NCBI RefSeq assembly: GCF_021869535.1
Contig: NW_026262593.1
Location: 53,989,318-54,053,317 of the forward strand
DNA: 64,000 bases
DNA from: Mytilus californianus
Lineage: Eukaryota > Mollusca > Bivalvia > Mytilida > Mytilidae
Direction of reading: 5' to 3'
The position numbers and the translations under genes are program-made. Under the pieces are notes generated by a model. The model saw nothing but the letters and a program-made list of their open reading frames with translations. It was not told the DNA's origin and ran no database searches. Shown in pieces: positions 1 through 10,350 of the stretch. The number at the start of each line of letters is the position of its first letter. Position 1 is the first letter of the stretch.

Positions 1-597
1 GGATCAAGTTTAAACTGAGACTGAATATATTCTTAATAGAATATAATTAAGATTATCATATATACGTGCATTATGTCTCACAGGTTTGAACTGTCATTAC
101 ATTATGAAAATTTCATGCAACGTATGAGCACCAATGAGAAAGGATGCGTACCCAAAGTTAGCTAAATATCTAAATTTTAAACGGTCGTGAATGAAAAATA
201 TTTGCATGGTTTCAATTCACAAAGATTTTAAATCCCTGCATCTCACAAAAAACTTAATTAATATTTTACAATAAACATAACAAAATTTAATTACTATCAT
301 AATGTTTATTATTTTATACTGTTTTAGTATGGATTGATAAGTCTCTGCTAATATTTTGTATAGCAATATATTCATGTAGTGGAATGTTAGACTTTCAAAG
401 AGATTGATTTGTTAAATAAAATGTCCATTTGTAAATACTTGACGTTTGTGGTTATTGATATTATATTTTGAATTTTCGGAAAAATTTCACTGACAGAAAT
501 GTATGTTAAATATAAAATTTCAATTCTTTTTTTTGTTTGTTTGTTTTTTAAAGTTCAACCTGACAGCATCTAAATATTTGTACTATGTCGTACGATT
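1..597. other. upstream AT-rich sequence, no gene seen
   Basis: AT-rich, no recognisable coding exon or repeat. The PLA2 promoter should lie here or inside the first intron, but no convincing TATA or initiator was fixed. Confidence 0.4.
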
Positions 598-3500
598 TTG
601 AAAATGGTATTCATTGTGTTGACCAGTTATTTGTCACATTATCTATCACCCTGTTCATACGCATACTATCGGTTTGCGTTCACAAAAATTCCGGATAAAA
701 TGTCAATGAATCCGGAGTCAAAAAAACTTGAGGTGAGTATTTTGACATCCGAATGCAACTATTATATTAATATATGTGATGACGCAAATACGTATTATCA
801 TCCAGAGTATCCTTGCGAATGCTTTCTATTTACTACTACCTGCGCAAAAATACTACGTGCATGCATAAATATTAATTTCACTGGTGAATGCGAATTTTCG
901 CTTTTCTCATCTAAATTCAGGACACGGCAGTAAGAGCTTCACATGTGCCTTTCAAGCATGGTCATCATTACTTTTGCTATTCTGATTCTAGCTGTGTCTT
1001 CTTTTTTTTTTTGAGTCACTGTGCTATATAAACTTTGACATTTTCGAAATGCTAAGGATTTTCTACCCAAGGAATAGACTTTTTGGCCTTTTAAACTTTT
1101 ATTATTCGAGCGTCACTGATGATCCTTTGTAGACTTAACTCGCGTCTGGTGTACAACATTTTAATCTTGGTATCTTTTTATATCTACATATCTTTTTACA
1201 TAAATTGGTTCTTTTGAGAGTATGTTCAGGTATTCATAAAACTTATGAAAATAAGATATTCTTCAAAACTATGTTTTCCTGTACAATATTTGGATTGATT
1301 TAAGAAAAATCAGGAAATCCTTAAAATTTGAGATGTTTTATTAGATTATAAGTCTTTACATAAGAGGTCACAATGAAGCTGGTGTGTTACTCTCAAGAAA
1401 GATAGACGAAACCGTCTTATAATTTGCATGCCACAGAGTTTCACTTCATATGGAAATTTGACTTTAGATTTATCTATACAACATCTACCATGAGTACAGA
1501 CAGCTTCAAATGACGAATTGAGAATAATTGGAGGCATCCAGGAAACAAAATATGAAGATATGATAGACAAAATAAATGCATCCAGATTATAAAGCATTCT
1601 GAGTGCTTAAATTTATATTGCGATTGGTTTGTGCAATTTGCATTAGACATACGGTTTGTAGAAACTGGGATTTGCAAAAGGGTTATGAAAAAATGATGTA
1701 CACTCTCAAGTAATAAATAAAATAGTCGAGCCCCAGTAGTCAGCACTTCTGCGCTGACATGAATTATCATTGATATGGTCATATTTATAAATTAAGTGTT
1801 TACAAAACTTTTGAAGTTTTTAAATACTAAGGCTTTTCTACCTGAAAATAGATTACCTTAGCTGTATTTGGCAAAACTTTTAGGAATTTTCGTCCTCAAT
1901 GCTCTTCAACTTCGTACTTTATTTGGCCCTTTTAACTTTTTTGGATTCGAACGTCACTGATGAGTCTTTTGTAGATGAAACGCGCGTCTGACGTAAATAC
2001 AACATTTAATCCTGGTATCTATGATGAGTTTATTTACTTAAAATGTATATTCAAAAAGTAGCTGAATATAAATGTTTATACACTTTTCTATTCAACATTG
2101 CTTTCAACTGACTTGTGCAAGAATCTACACACAATTACATATTTTTAATAAAGTCACATCATCATTATCTTATTCTATTCACAGTCAATTATTTCAATTC
2201 AAAAGCAAACAAAAATTCAACAACAATTTTTTGGTGACCAGTCAGCGGTCTTGGGTTCACGTATTGCTTTTCTTTTTTTTTAAAGAAAACAACTTGTTAG
2301 TATTCGTATGTCATTTGATAAAGTCATGCTGGTTATAAGGTGCACAATTTTCTCTGCTTTCAAAATCTTACAGTTTGAACCGTCCTGGTTTTCTTACTAC
2401 AACCGGAAATACTTGTAGATATATTTTTTTTGATGAATGATTAAATTTAGTAGTGTCAATTCCTGTATAATGACGAAATTCAGGTGTGATTATGAGCAGT
2501 GTACATATAGCAAATCCCAAATGCACCGTTTGGTGGTGCGCATGACAGCGACGAAAAGTAATCATGATAATCATGATGAAACGGGCAACAAATAACATGT
2601 GACATTATACTATTGGTATCGGTATCGGATTCGACCCGGAACTTGTTAATTATTTGTTATACTTATTATGAGGAAAGGGCCTGGAATGGTGCAATTTTTA
2701 ATCAATACCTTTGTCCAATATTAGTTATATATGAAGTTGAATTCTTCAATTCGTCGTTTTTACGTCATGCCGGCTAACAAATTGAACCTCGTTATTTTAG
2801 TAGTATAGATTATTAACAACCTCACATTTGTATAAAATGTTGTTCACTCTATTTCAGTCATGTATATTTCGTCAGAAATTTTGATTTTATATTATAACGA
2901 ACTGACAATGCTAATTTTCATGTTTGAAAAGAGACGAGAAATGAATGTATAAAATTTATTAATTACCTTTACTGATAAATTGAGAATAATTAAAGTCAAT
3001 TGCATTTTAAAGAGAAATATTACAAAGTATTTTACATGTATGAAAATAGCTATATTGCCGGCAATAGCAAATATATAAAGTACATCTGACTTAAGGTTGA
3101 TTGATTGATTGATGGATTGTTGCTTGTTAAACGTTTAGTGGCAAATAATTCATGTGTATTCAAGTCGAAAACACATTAATATAAATAAGAAGAAGTGGTA
3201 TGAATGTCAATGAGACTACTCTCCATCCAAGTCACAATGTATAAAAAGTTAACAATTATAGGTACATCTTAAAGTACGGCCTTCAACACGGAGCCTTGGC
3301 TCACACCGAACAACAAGCTACAAAGGGCCCCCGAAATGACTAGTGTAAAACAATTCAAACAGGAAAACCAACGATCTAATCTATATAAAAAAACGAGAAA
3401 CGAGAAACACCTATGAACCGCACCAACAAACGACATTTTTAATAAGACTCGTCATAAGATATAGATATAAGAAGATGTGGTATGAGTGCCAATGAGACAA

Positions 3501-5760
3501 CTCTCCATCCAAGTCAAAATTTATAAAAGTAAACCATTATAGGTCACAGTACGGTCTTCAACACGGAGCCTTGGCTCACACCGAACAGCAAGCTATAAAG
3601 GGCCCCAAAAAATTACTAGTGTAAAACCATTCAAACGGGAAAACCAACGGTCTAATCTATATAAAAAACGAGAAACGAGAAACACTTATGAACCACATCA
3701 ACAAACGACAACTACTGAACATCAGATTTCTGACTTAGGACAGGTGCATGCATACTATCAATCCAAAAATACGGATGTCCTGTAAATTGATAAGTTGTTT
3801 TGAAGAATATTTGAATATTATCTATATATTTTTTTTTCATTTCAGAACCTTGCTGCATGGGTATTGTGTATCATCATGTACATTGATTTTCATAAAGTGG
3901 GTACGTAAGCAACAAGTTGATCAGTACATGTATCTTTAGCCGATTTAAAATTCCCCGACATGTTAATAAATTTTTGATAGACAATCAAATGTTTCTAGTT
4001 GTTAATTGGTCATGATTCTACTATTACTAGTATTTTTACGTGTGTTCACCCTTATTTAATACACTGGTCAAATGTGTTTATCCGTCTTCAGTCTTTCTTA
4101 GTCTTCATAAAGAGCTGTAGCGAAAATTAAGTACCTGATATCAAATAAAAATGAAAGTAAAACACACCGAAAACTTAGAAAGAATTCTGTATAATTTCAA
4201 TTTATATTATATATTTGTGATTGTATGCAAAAGCCTGGCCTTGCAGTCATCAAAATTTGAGTACGACTATCGTACTAAGACTTAGAAACCAACCAATCAA
4301 AATACTGGGTTTGGTGTTTCGATCACACATTTTATACTCCGAGTATTAAGTGAAGTTTTATGGCCGTTGACCTTGTGTTCATATTATGTTACAGAGTCAA
4401 GAAGCGTGAAAAATAAAAGAGCTATTACGAGTATCACATATCAGTTAACCTATTATTTCGGATACGGTCGAGCCAAAGCACTTCTAAACTATGGATGTTT
4501 TTGTGGATGGTATGGTAGTGGTACACCAATTGATGGCGTTGATCAGTAAGAATGCATGACTAAACAGCTGTATTTACAAAGTGCAACATATAGTGCTCCT
4601 ATAGCCTGTCAACACTAATTGTGAGTTCGAATCCCACAAGTTGCAGGTGCTCTCAACTCCAAATTCTAATTGACTAGGATTGTCAGTTTTCCTACCAAAT
4701 GTTGGTTGTTTTCTCCGGGCACTCCGGCTTCCTGCACAAATAAAAAATGACCACTGCGAATTAGCACAATAGTGCTGAAAGTGCCGTTAAACACCAATTA
4801 ATCGATTAGTCAAATTATGGTGCTCAGTATACGGCAACGGGTTTAAAGAGAAAACAAAATGCAAACACAAGTTGAATATATACGATTAAAGAATGCATAT
4901 GTTCGCACTAATTGAAAAATAAAGGCAACAGTAGTATACCGCTGTTCGAAATTCATAAATCGATTGAGAAAAAAACAAATCCGGGTTACAAACTAAAACT
5001 GAGGGAAAAGCAGGAATACAAAGAAGCTAATAACGACCATAAATATAGTAATATCTTATATTCAAGAAGATGACACATAATTTAAATATAAATAGAGAAG
5101 ATGCTAGGTATATGTCACTAAGACAACAACCCATCAAAACAGAAAACCAAGAATGAATCTCTAGGAGTCAACATTCAGTTGCCAACAATAAAGCAGTTTC
5201 TGAATCGCTGCGAGTTTAGACAAGATCAACTTTTGTGAAAGTAAAACCGTTCTAATACCTAAGACAACCACTCGGTGAGTACATGGTTCCTAACTTGGGA
5301 AAGGCATATTGACCTTTAGAGGATAACACTTTTTGTTCTTTTAAACTGCTTCGGTTTATTGCCGGTATCAAATTAGTTAAAGAGCAACATAATTATTAAG
5401 TTAACGTTTTCAATTTGACACGTCTATTTTAAATTTGAGTTCAGGTAAAGTTCGAATTGTGTATTATCGTTTTGTATAGTTTTGCTTTAATTTGTATGAA
5501 CCTGCTTTGAAAAAGTATGAAAATATAAACACTTAATTTTACAGATGTTGCAAACATCACGATGATTGCTATGGTCGTGTGGCCGAATGTTGGCCTAAAA
5601 TATGGCCATACTCCTATGAACTTCAAACCGGAACAGTCAAATGTCAAGGTAAATTAAACAATTTAGCTAATAATAATAATAATGATATTAATGATAATAA
5701 TTTAAAAAAACGATTATTACTACTAATAATAATAATAATAATAATAATTATTATTATTGT

Positions 5761-5796
<36 letters not shown>

Positions 5797-5824
5797 CATA
5801 ACAATCATCATAATCATAATAATC

Positions 5825-5858
<34 letters not shown>

Positions 5859-6082
5859 TAAAAATAATGATGATAATTACCGTAATTATGCCAGTCTCTC
5901 CTAAAATGAAATTAATTTGTCTTAATATTATCATATTTCATTATTTTTTTCCAGATAGTCCCAGTTCCTGTAAGGGGAGAACATGTATGTGTGACAAAGT
6001 TCTTGTGGACTGTCTGTATAACAACAAGTATAATCCGGACAATCATGATGTAGACCAAGATATACATTGTCAGGAGAGATAA
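598..6082 (+). CDS. secreted phospholipase A2, five-exon gene
   Basis: Hydrolyses the sn-2 ester of phospholipids with calcium; a secreted enzyme of the small disulphide-rich PLA2 family. Exons: 598 or 700-732, 3846-3900, 4395-4545, 5545-5648, 5955-6082. All junctions are GT/AG and phases fit (0, 1, 2, 1). From the ATG at 700 the protein has 156 residues; from 598, 190. Residues below count from 700: hydrophobic stretch about 12-24 (signal or anchor), basic KNKR at 35-38 (possible propeptide cut), calcium loop YGCFCGWYGSG at 62-72, active site CCKHHDDCY at 81-89 (His85, Asp86), second catalytic Asp128 in CMCD. Length and cysteine pattern fit the family. The start is the weak point: exon 1 was chosen by its perfect donor and phase, not by homology. 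Role (digestion, defence or other) cannot be told from sequence. Confidence 0.85.
700..732 (+). CDS. sPLA2 exon 1 (start exon, tentative)
   Basis: Short coding piece from ATG 700 ending in GAG before a strong donor, GTGAGT at 733, at a codon boundary. An upstream in-frame ATG at 598 would add 34 residues that themselves begin with a hydrophobic run (MKMVFIVLTSYL). The hydrophobic core of the likely signal lies in the next exon, so the shorter start is preferred. Cap-site and cDNA evidence are lacking. Confidence 0.5.
1109..1156 (+). ncRNA. degenerate hammerhead-ribozyme repeat (copy A)
   Basis: In the first PLA2 intron. It has GCGTCA then CTGATGA and a TCC...GTAGA loop, but the conserved GAAA of the core has become CTTAA, so self-cleavage is not expected. 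Flanks (TTTGGCCTTTTAA upstream, TTAATCTTGGTATC downstream) match the other copies in this window. Confidence 0.6.
1830..2030 (+). repeat. dispersed repeat carrying the hammerhead (copy B unit)
   Basis: Shares CTACCTGAAAATAGATTACC, TGGCAAAACTTTTA, CCTCAATG, TTTGGCC and TGGTATCTATGATGAGTTTA with the units at about 29.02-29.21 kb, 47.17-47.37 kb and, reversed, at the right end of the window. Confidence 0.75.
1951..1994 (+). ncRNA. hammerhead ribozyme, type I, short helix III (copy B)
   Basis: Core CTGATGA at 1957-1963 and GAAA at 1977-1980. Stem I is a perfect 6-bp pairing of ACGTCA (1951-1956) with TGACGT (1989-1994). Stem II is GTC with GAT (one G-U) around TTTTGTA. Helix III is ACGC/GCGT (1980-1987) with no loop; cleavage is predicted after C1988. 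Such minimal helix III hammerheads are known from Penelope-like elements and animal retrozymes and are thought to act as dimers. It lies in the first PLA2 intron, sense orientation. Confidence 0.8.
2031..3090. other. PLA2 intron sequence, no gene seen
   Basis: AT-rich first-intron DNA. Short open frames at 2072-2338 (+) and 2368-2598 (-) show no recognisable domain. No repeat was assigned. Confidence 0.4.
3095..3180 (-). repeat. SINE-tail-like fragment
   Basis: Begins with TTGATTGATTGATTGATGGA, then TTGCTTGTTAAACGTTTAGTGGCAAA: the reverse of a tail ending in tandem CAAT units, as seen in the SINE-like elements near 4.8 and 17.15 kb. Confidence 0.5.
3186..3760 (+). repeat. tandem pair of the mussel GAAGATGTGG repeat
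   Basis: Two head-to-tail copies (about 3186-3450 and 3465-3760). Each has GAAG(A)TGTGGTATGA, CAATGAGAC, CTCTCCATCCAAGTCA, ACGG(C/T)CTTCAACACGGAGCC and AACAAACGACA. It is one of the commonest repeats of this window; other copies lie at about 9.53, 10.14, 10.57 and 14.54 kb. It sits just upstream of PLA2 exon 2. Confidence 0.85.
3846..3900 (+). CDS. sPLA2 exon 2, hydrophobic signal segment
   Basis: A 55-base exon with a polypyrimidine tract and CAG acceptor before it and the donor GTACGT at 3901 after it. In the frame set by exon 1 it reads NLAAWVLCIIMYIDFHKV, a typical signal-peptide core, and leaves one base that completes a Glu codon with exon 3. The exact phase match on both sides is the main support. 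Confidence 0.65.
4250..4365 (+). repeat. 110-base dispersed repeat, copy 1
   Basis: ACGACTATCGTA...AGACT(T/C)AGAAA...TTTGGTGTTTCGA...ACTCCGAGTA...AAGTTTTAT. A second copy in the same orientation lies at 20,410-20,525. It abuts the acceptor of PLA2 exon 3. Confidence 0.6.
4395..4545 (+). CDS. sPLA2 exon 3, calcium-binding loop
   Basis: Acceptor TTACAG ends at 4394; donor GTAAGA starts at 4546. It encodes a basic propeptide-like stretch, the N-terminal helix and the calcium loop YGCFCGWYGSG followed by TPIDGVDQ. The donor splits the Gln codon two bases in, and exon 4 supplies the third. Confidence 0.9.
4590..4808 (+). repeat. tRNA-derived SINE (V-SINE/RUDI-like)
   Basis: The head has a Pol III B box, GAGTTCGAATCCC (about 4622-4634). 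The body has the conserved mollusc block TTCTCCGGGCACTCCGGCTTCCT, and the tail reads GCCGTTAAACACCAATTAATCGATT. This fits the tRNA-headed V-SINE type known in molluscs. It lies in the PLA2 intron between exons 3 and 4. Confidence 0.65.
4809..5544. other. PLA2 intron 3 remainder
   Basis: AT-rich intron DNA. A weak match to the GAAGATG...CAAGACAACAACCCATCAAAA repeat style occurs at about 5095-5150. No exon seen. Confidence 0.4.
5545..5648 (+). CDS. sPLA2 exon 4, catalytic His-Asp helix
   Basis: Acceptor TTTTACAG ends at 5544; donor GTAAAT starts at 5649. It begins CCKHHDDCYG, the active-site helix with the catalytic His and the calcium-binding Asp, and continues through AECWPK to KCQ. It is followed by an intron holding a long AAT-type microsatellite. 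Confidence 0.92.
5661..5875. repeat. AAT/ATA trinucleotide microsatellite
   Basis: About 200 bases of nearly pure AAT/ATA units with a few ATC and ATG variants, inside the last PLA2 intron. Both strands read open as poly-Ile, an artefact of the repeat. Confidence 0.95.
5955..6082 (+). CDS. sPLA2 exon 5, C-terminal exon
   Basis: Acceptor TTTTTTTCCAG ends at 5954. It encodes the second catalytic Asp in RTCMCDKVLVDC and the cysteine-rich tail ending HCQER, then TAA. The piece between exons 4 and 5 is also open as one reading frame, but that frame runs through poly-Ile microsatellite sequence and is intronic. Confidence 0.9.
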
Positions 6083-6593
6083 AAAAATTAAAACATACAT
6101 GTATAACTCTTTGTTATTTGTCTTATATAACTATTTTCACATAACATTGCATTACGGATACACGGATATAAACTTGCGAAACATAAATGTATTAAGGTCA
6201 AAATAAGTGTTTTCTTTGATGTGTGTCCACTCTATTGCTAGTAGCTTTTCGATGGGATGAGACAAGGAAGACAACCTCTAAATATACTTAGAATAACGTG
6301 TTGAAAATGAAACAAAAACAAATATTTTTGAAAAGCACACTTTAACTTTGTGTTACACCACTGTCATAGGTCAGAGGATGGTTAAAAGTTAAGAAGATGT
6401 GATATGATTGTCCATTAATCGACTTTCCCCAGCTGAGACCAAATGACGTAGACGTTCGCAACACACATGTTTAATCTTGTCACAATTTTAATTGAGCCAG
6501 GAACCTGTAAGCCGACGATTGCTGTTGATTGCTGTCTGTCATAATTGATTTTCGCTTAATGTTGAAGTATAAATCAAATTGTTAGGTTCTCTT
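6083..6593. other. intergenic, repeat fragment only
   Basis: 3' flank of the PLA2 gene. About 6385-6470 is a shortened copy of the mussel repeat (AAGAAGATGTGATATGATTG, GAGACCAAATGACGTAGACG). No clear polyadenylation site was fixed, and no gene is seen. Confidence 0.45.
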
Positions 6594-6750
6594 TAAGGAA
6601 TGACTGTAATATTTTTTTCTGTCTATGAAGAAATAACATAAAAAATGTGGTGCACACTGAATAACACGCGTAGCGGGTTATTATTAAGTGTGCACCACAT
6701 TTTTTATGTTGTTTTGAATAGACAGAAAAAATATTACAGTCATTCCTTAT
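6594..6750. repeat. long hairpin (MITE-like palindrome)
   Basis: Two arms of about 75 bases form a nearly perfect inverted repeat: AAGGAATGACTGTAATATTT at 6595 is mirrored by AAATATTACAGTCATTCCTT ending near 6748, with GTGGTGCACACT / AGTGTGCACCAC inside and a small CGCGTAGCGGG turn. It could fold into a long hairpin or cruciform. Confidence 0.85.
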
Positions 6751-7430
6751 AATTTAATTCTAAATTCCATTTTAAACCGGCGTAAATCATGAAAAAACGT
6801 TGATGACGTCACAGTCACATGACAAATTTATGTCTATGAGATGATAAACAAAACACTGTCAGCCAATCAGAAGACACGTTACATCCAAAATTAAATTATT
6901 TTGAATTGTTTCAAATTTTGTCATCCCATGTACTGTTATAAGTTACTATATAGCATATCTTTTTTTCACGGCTATAAACAGTACAGTGAACTGAAATTAT
7001 TCACAACTTTGTCCTTAGGTCTTCATAGATAGATGTCTGATGGCAATACTATCTCATTTTTCGACCTATTGAACAAGAATTATTTTGATGTTAAAAATAC
7101 TTTAAAACTTGGTTAAGTTGATTATTGTTATCGCGCGGATCAAGGTAATAATTATTGAAATTAGCATTGTTTAGACAAATTAACAACATGTGCTGAATTA
7201 TTCAGCGTATACAGAACTATAGACACGATAGACGCGGAATCTAGGTCATTAATATTGAATTAAGCGTATGTAAAAAAAAAAGTTTGGACGCAAATAACTT
7301 TACTCTGATGATATTGAATAAGCAATATAATGTTGCTATCCGCTGTATAATGTTTCTGTTGGATGAGCTGACACCTATATAGAAAAAGCTTTTCTAAATT
7401 TCTTTTTTAATGATGCTGGGAATTTCTTTT
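6751..7430. other. no gene seen; possible extension of hairpin element
   Basis: 6750-6900 has TGACGTCACAGTCACATGAC and GTCAGCCAATCAGAAGACACG. A comparable block (GTTAGCCAATCAAAATAATG) follows the hairpin at 54.83 kb, so it may be the body of a related element. The rest is AT-rich with no feature. Confidence 0.4.
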
Positions 7431-8020
7431 TTTACAAAAATCTTCTCCTCTGAAACTACTCGACGAAATTTAACCAAACTTGGCCACAATCATCACTAGG
7501 GTATCTCGTTTCAAAAATAGGTCCGATGACCCGGCCCGCCAACCAAGATGGCCATCATTGCTAAAAATAGAACATAGGGGTAAAATGTAGATTTTGGCTT
7601 ATATCTTTGAAACTTAAGCATTTAGAGCAAATCCGACGAAGGATAAAATTGTTTATCAGATCAAGATCTATCTGCCCTGACATTTTCAGACAAATCAGAC
7701 AACCTAATGTTGCTGCCCCTGAATTCGTAATTTTAAGGAAATGTTGCAGTTTTTTGTTATTATCTTGAATAATATTATAGATAGAGATAAACTGTAAACA
7801 GCAATAATGTTCAGATAAGTAAGATCTATAAATAATCTTTTACAAAAATCTTCTCCTCTGAAACTACTGAGACAAAGGCCACAATCATCATTAGGATATC
7901 AAGTTTAAAAAAATGTGTCTGATGACCCAGCCTGCCAACCATGCCTGAGATGGCTTAAAAAAACATAGGGGTAAAATGCAGTTTTTGGCTTATATCTCTG
8001 AAACTTAAGCAAAAGTATAA
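7431..8020 (+). repeat. direct duplication of a dispersed bivalve repeat
   Basis: 7432-7625 and 7840-8015 share AAAATCTTCTCCTCTGAAACTA, GGCCACAATCATCA, TCTGATGACCC, CATAGGGGTAAAATG and TTTTGGCTTATATCT. The spacing is about 410 bases, suggesting a duplicated unit. Confidence 0.75.
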
Positions 8021-8739
8021 TGGTTGCATTATTTCATGCATCAATTGTAAACAAAAATATCAGGTGAGCGACACAGTAATTTGAAAATAAATAGCCAGTG
8101 ATTAAAATTTCCTTATCAGTAGTAAGAGTTGATAAAAAAATTGATTGTTTTAAGTTGAAATAACTCTTAAAAGGAATGATTAGATCCTAAGCAGGATCAT
8201 TTTGTAATACGTCATGATGAGATGTACCTATTGTTCATATAAGGTAATGCTATCTTTGAAAACAACGAGTAGGCCATATCGAAAAAAATAACAGTAAAAA
8301 CGGAAATAACGAAATCCTAAACAAGGTAATCTGGTAATAGGTCTTGATGAGGCCTGTCAATGGTATCAATGTGGTCATGATAACTTCAACAGACACGAGG
8401 GAGGCCATAGCAAACAAATGTTGGAAGAAACAAAAGAACAAACAAACATTTGTTCTTTCACACGTTGGGAAAGACCTTTATTAGAAAAATAATAAGGTCT
8501 TTCCCGTGTTGAGAAAAAAAACTTTATTTTTGCACATCTTTGAATATAGTGAATGTAATTTCAAATAGGAACGTCTTTTGCGATTTAAAATTTGCCACTT
8601 TTACTATGAAGTTTAGTAAATAATTATATCCTAGAATGAAAAGTTTATATGCACTTTCAAAGGACAAATCATAGGGCTGGGCGGCATATTTTCAACATTC
8701 ATATGCCCCGAACTTGAAAGAGTTTAAACGTATACTAAA
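8021..8739. other. no gene; imperfect hairpin at 8455-8513
   Basis: 8461-8480 (GTTGGGAAAGACC) pairs with 8494-8508 (GGTCTTTCCC). A related GGTCGTTCCCACGTTGGGA motif occurs near 12,851. Otherwise AT-rich without recognisable coding sequence. Confidence 0.45.
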
Positions 8740-9235
8740 ATTCTGAACTACCCCTCTACACTGTGTCTAAACTACCCCGGCAAAAAATAATGGGCTCGAT
8801 AGTATCTAATGTCAGGTACGGTGACGGACAATCAACAGACAGGGAAAAGATAGAATTTTTGTTTATTTATTTGTTTTTTTAATGACATTGAAAAATAAAC
8901 ATACACATATAACTATTTTCGATTGTGTGATGTAATATTTTCTACAAACGTTCTAGATTAATGGAGAAATAAGTAAAAAGGCACATGAAAATGGTGAATT
9001 GAGTGAACCTTGCTACGAATTTGTTTAATTTCTTTTTAAATTGTGCACATTGTACGGGGAAAAAGTACGGAAAGAAAGATATTAACACAGAGATTGCATG
9101 GCTAGTCACTATGAGCACCTCAATATTTGCATTTCTGTGCATGAAACGAAAAAAATGGGTCATGTCAAAATGGAAGGACCCTGTTTCGTCAATGTTGTTT
9201 ATTACATAAGGACCCGGTTTTGTTTCAGTATAGGA
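8740..9235 (+). repeat. inverted repeat pair, left arm
   Basis: About 490 bases that recur reversed at 12,130-12,640. Matching blocks include CTAAACTACCCCGGC, AGTATCTAATGTCAGGTACGG, GACGGACAATCAACAGACAG, CATACACATATAACTATTTT, GGTGAATTGAGTGAACC and GGAAAGAAAGATATTAACAC. Short open frames here (8942-9163, 9003-9209) differ between the arms and are unlikely to be coding. Confidence 0.8.
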
Positions 9236-9529
9236 CCCAGTTTTGTTTTAATTTGAAACCACAAATGTATGAAAAGCTACGTTAACACGGATCTGAACAT
9301 TGCCAATCGGAAGAAATTAAATATGTGAGTCAAAAAGATGTTATAAAGATGTTATTGCAATACAAACATGTCGTGTTAAAATATATTTCAAACAGGAACT
9401 TTTATAAAATAGTGAGTAGACATTTTTGAATGCTATACGTATACCTTATTGAACTTATCTTCGAACTAAGTTTAAATGGAAATTAATACTTTATACATGT
9501 AACATGTACTTACATTAATTCCTTATGAT
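9236..9529. other. no feature seen
   Basis: AT-rich DNA between the left arm and the next mussel repeat. Confidence 0.4.
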
Positions 9530-9965
9530 ATAAAAAAGAAGATGTCGTGTGATTGCCAATGAGACAGTTCTTCACAAGAGACCAAATGACACAGAAATTA
9601 ACAACTATAGGTCACCGTACGGCCTTCAACAATTAGCAAAGCCCATACCACATAGTCACCTATAAAAGGCCCCGAAATGACAAATGTAAAACAATTCAAA
9701 CGACGAAAATAACGGCCTAATTTATGTACAAAAAAATGAACGAAAAACAAATATGTAACACAGTAATAAACGACAACCCCTGAATTACAGGCTCCTGACT
9801 TGGGACAGGTACATATATATGGAATGTGGTGGGATTAAACATGTTAGCGGGATCCCAACCCTCCCCTAACCTGGGAAATTGGTGTAAAAGTACAACATAA
9901 GAACGAACTATAAAAATCAGTTGAAAAAGTCTTAACTCATCAGATGGATACAAATAGAAATACAA
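9530..9965 (+). repeat. mussel GAAGATGTGG repeat copy
   Basis: AAGAAGATGTCGTGTGATTG, CAATGAGACAG, AGAGACCAAATGACACAG, TAGGTCACCGTACGGCCTTC, AATAACGGCC and CTGACTTGGGACAGGTACA, ending in GTTGAAAAAGTCTTAACTCA. A diverged copy follows at 10,565-11,000. Confidence 0.75.
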
Positions 9966-10139
9966 TTGTTTGTTCGTTTTCTATACTACTGAAATGATGA
10001 AAAAGTAAGAAGATGTGGAATGATTGTGTTACCATATCAATTTATCAAAAGAGTAAGGATAGTATGCTTTACTATACTATACGCTATGTTTACAGTCTAT
10101 TTACTCATTCGTTCATCCATTGACGGACAGTGAGAGAAA

Positions 10140-10250
10140 AAGCTCCGTTATGAAGGCCGTACTTTGACCTATAATGGTTTACTCTTAAAAATTGTGACTT
10201 GGATGGAGAGTTGTCTCATTGGCACTCATACCACATCTTCTTATATCTAT
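10140..10250 (-). repeat. mussel GAAGATGTGG repeat fragment, reversed
   Basis: AAGGCCGTACTTTGACCTATAATGG...TTGGATGGAGAGTTGTCTCATTGGCACTCATACCACATCTTCTTAT is the reverse of the 3.2-kb copies. It lacks the second half. Confidence 0.8.
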
Positions 10251-10350
10251 TAGAACGTTTTGGATATCTCAAATCAAAATGGTTGCCTTTCGAACGTGTA
10301 TTTTTTGTCCGCTTCGAAATACACAAGTTCTAAACTTCCCTATTAGAAAC

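Noticed and set aside
733-933. Extension of the 598 frame past GTGAGT
   Set aside because: A strong donor and exact phase with the next exon make this intronic; the extra residues show no domain.
4622-4640. Possible tRNA gene (B box)
   Set aside because: No full cloverleaf; the downstream SINE body and tail explain it.
5644-5934. Minus-strand 96-codon frame, poly-Ile
   Set aside because: Artefact of the trinucleotide repeat.
5579-6082. Continuous 167-codon frame over the last PLA2 intron
   Set aside because: The middle is poly-Ile from the AAT microsatellite; strong GT and AG sites remove it and restore the PLA2 pattern.
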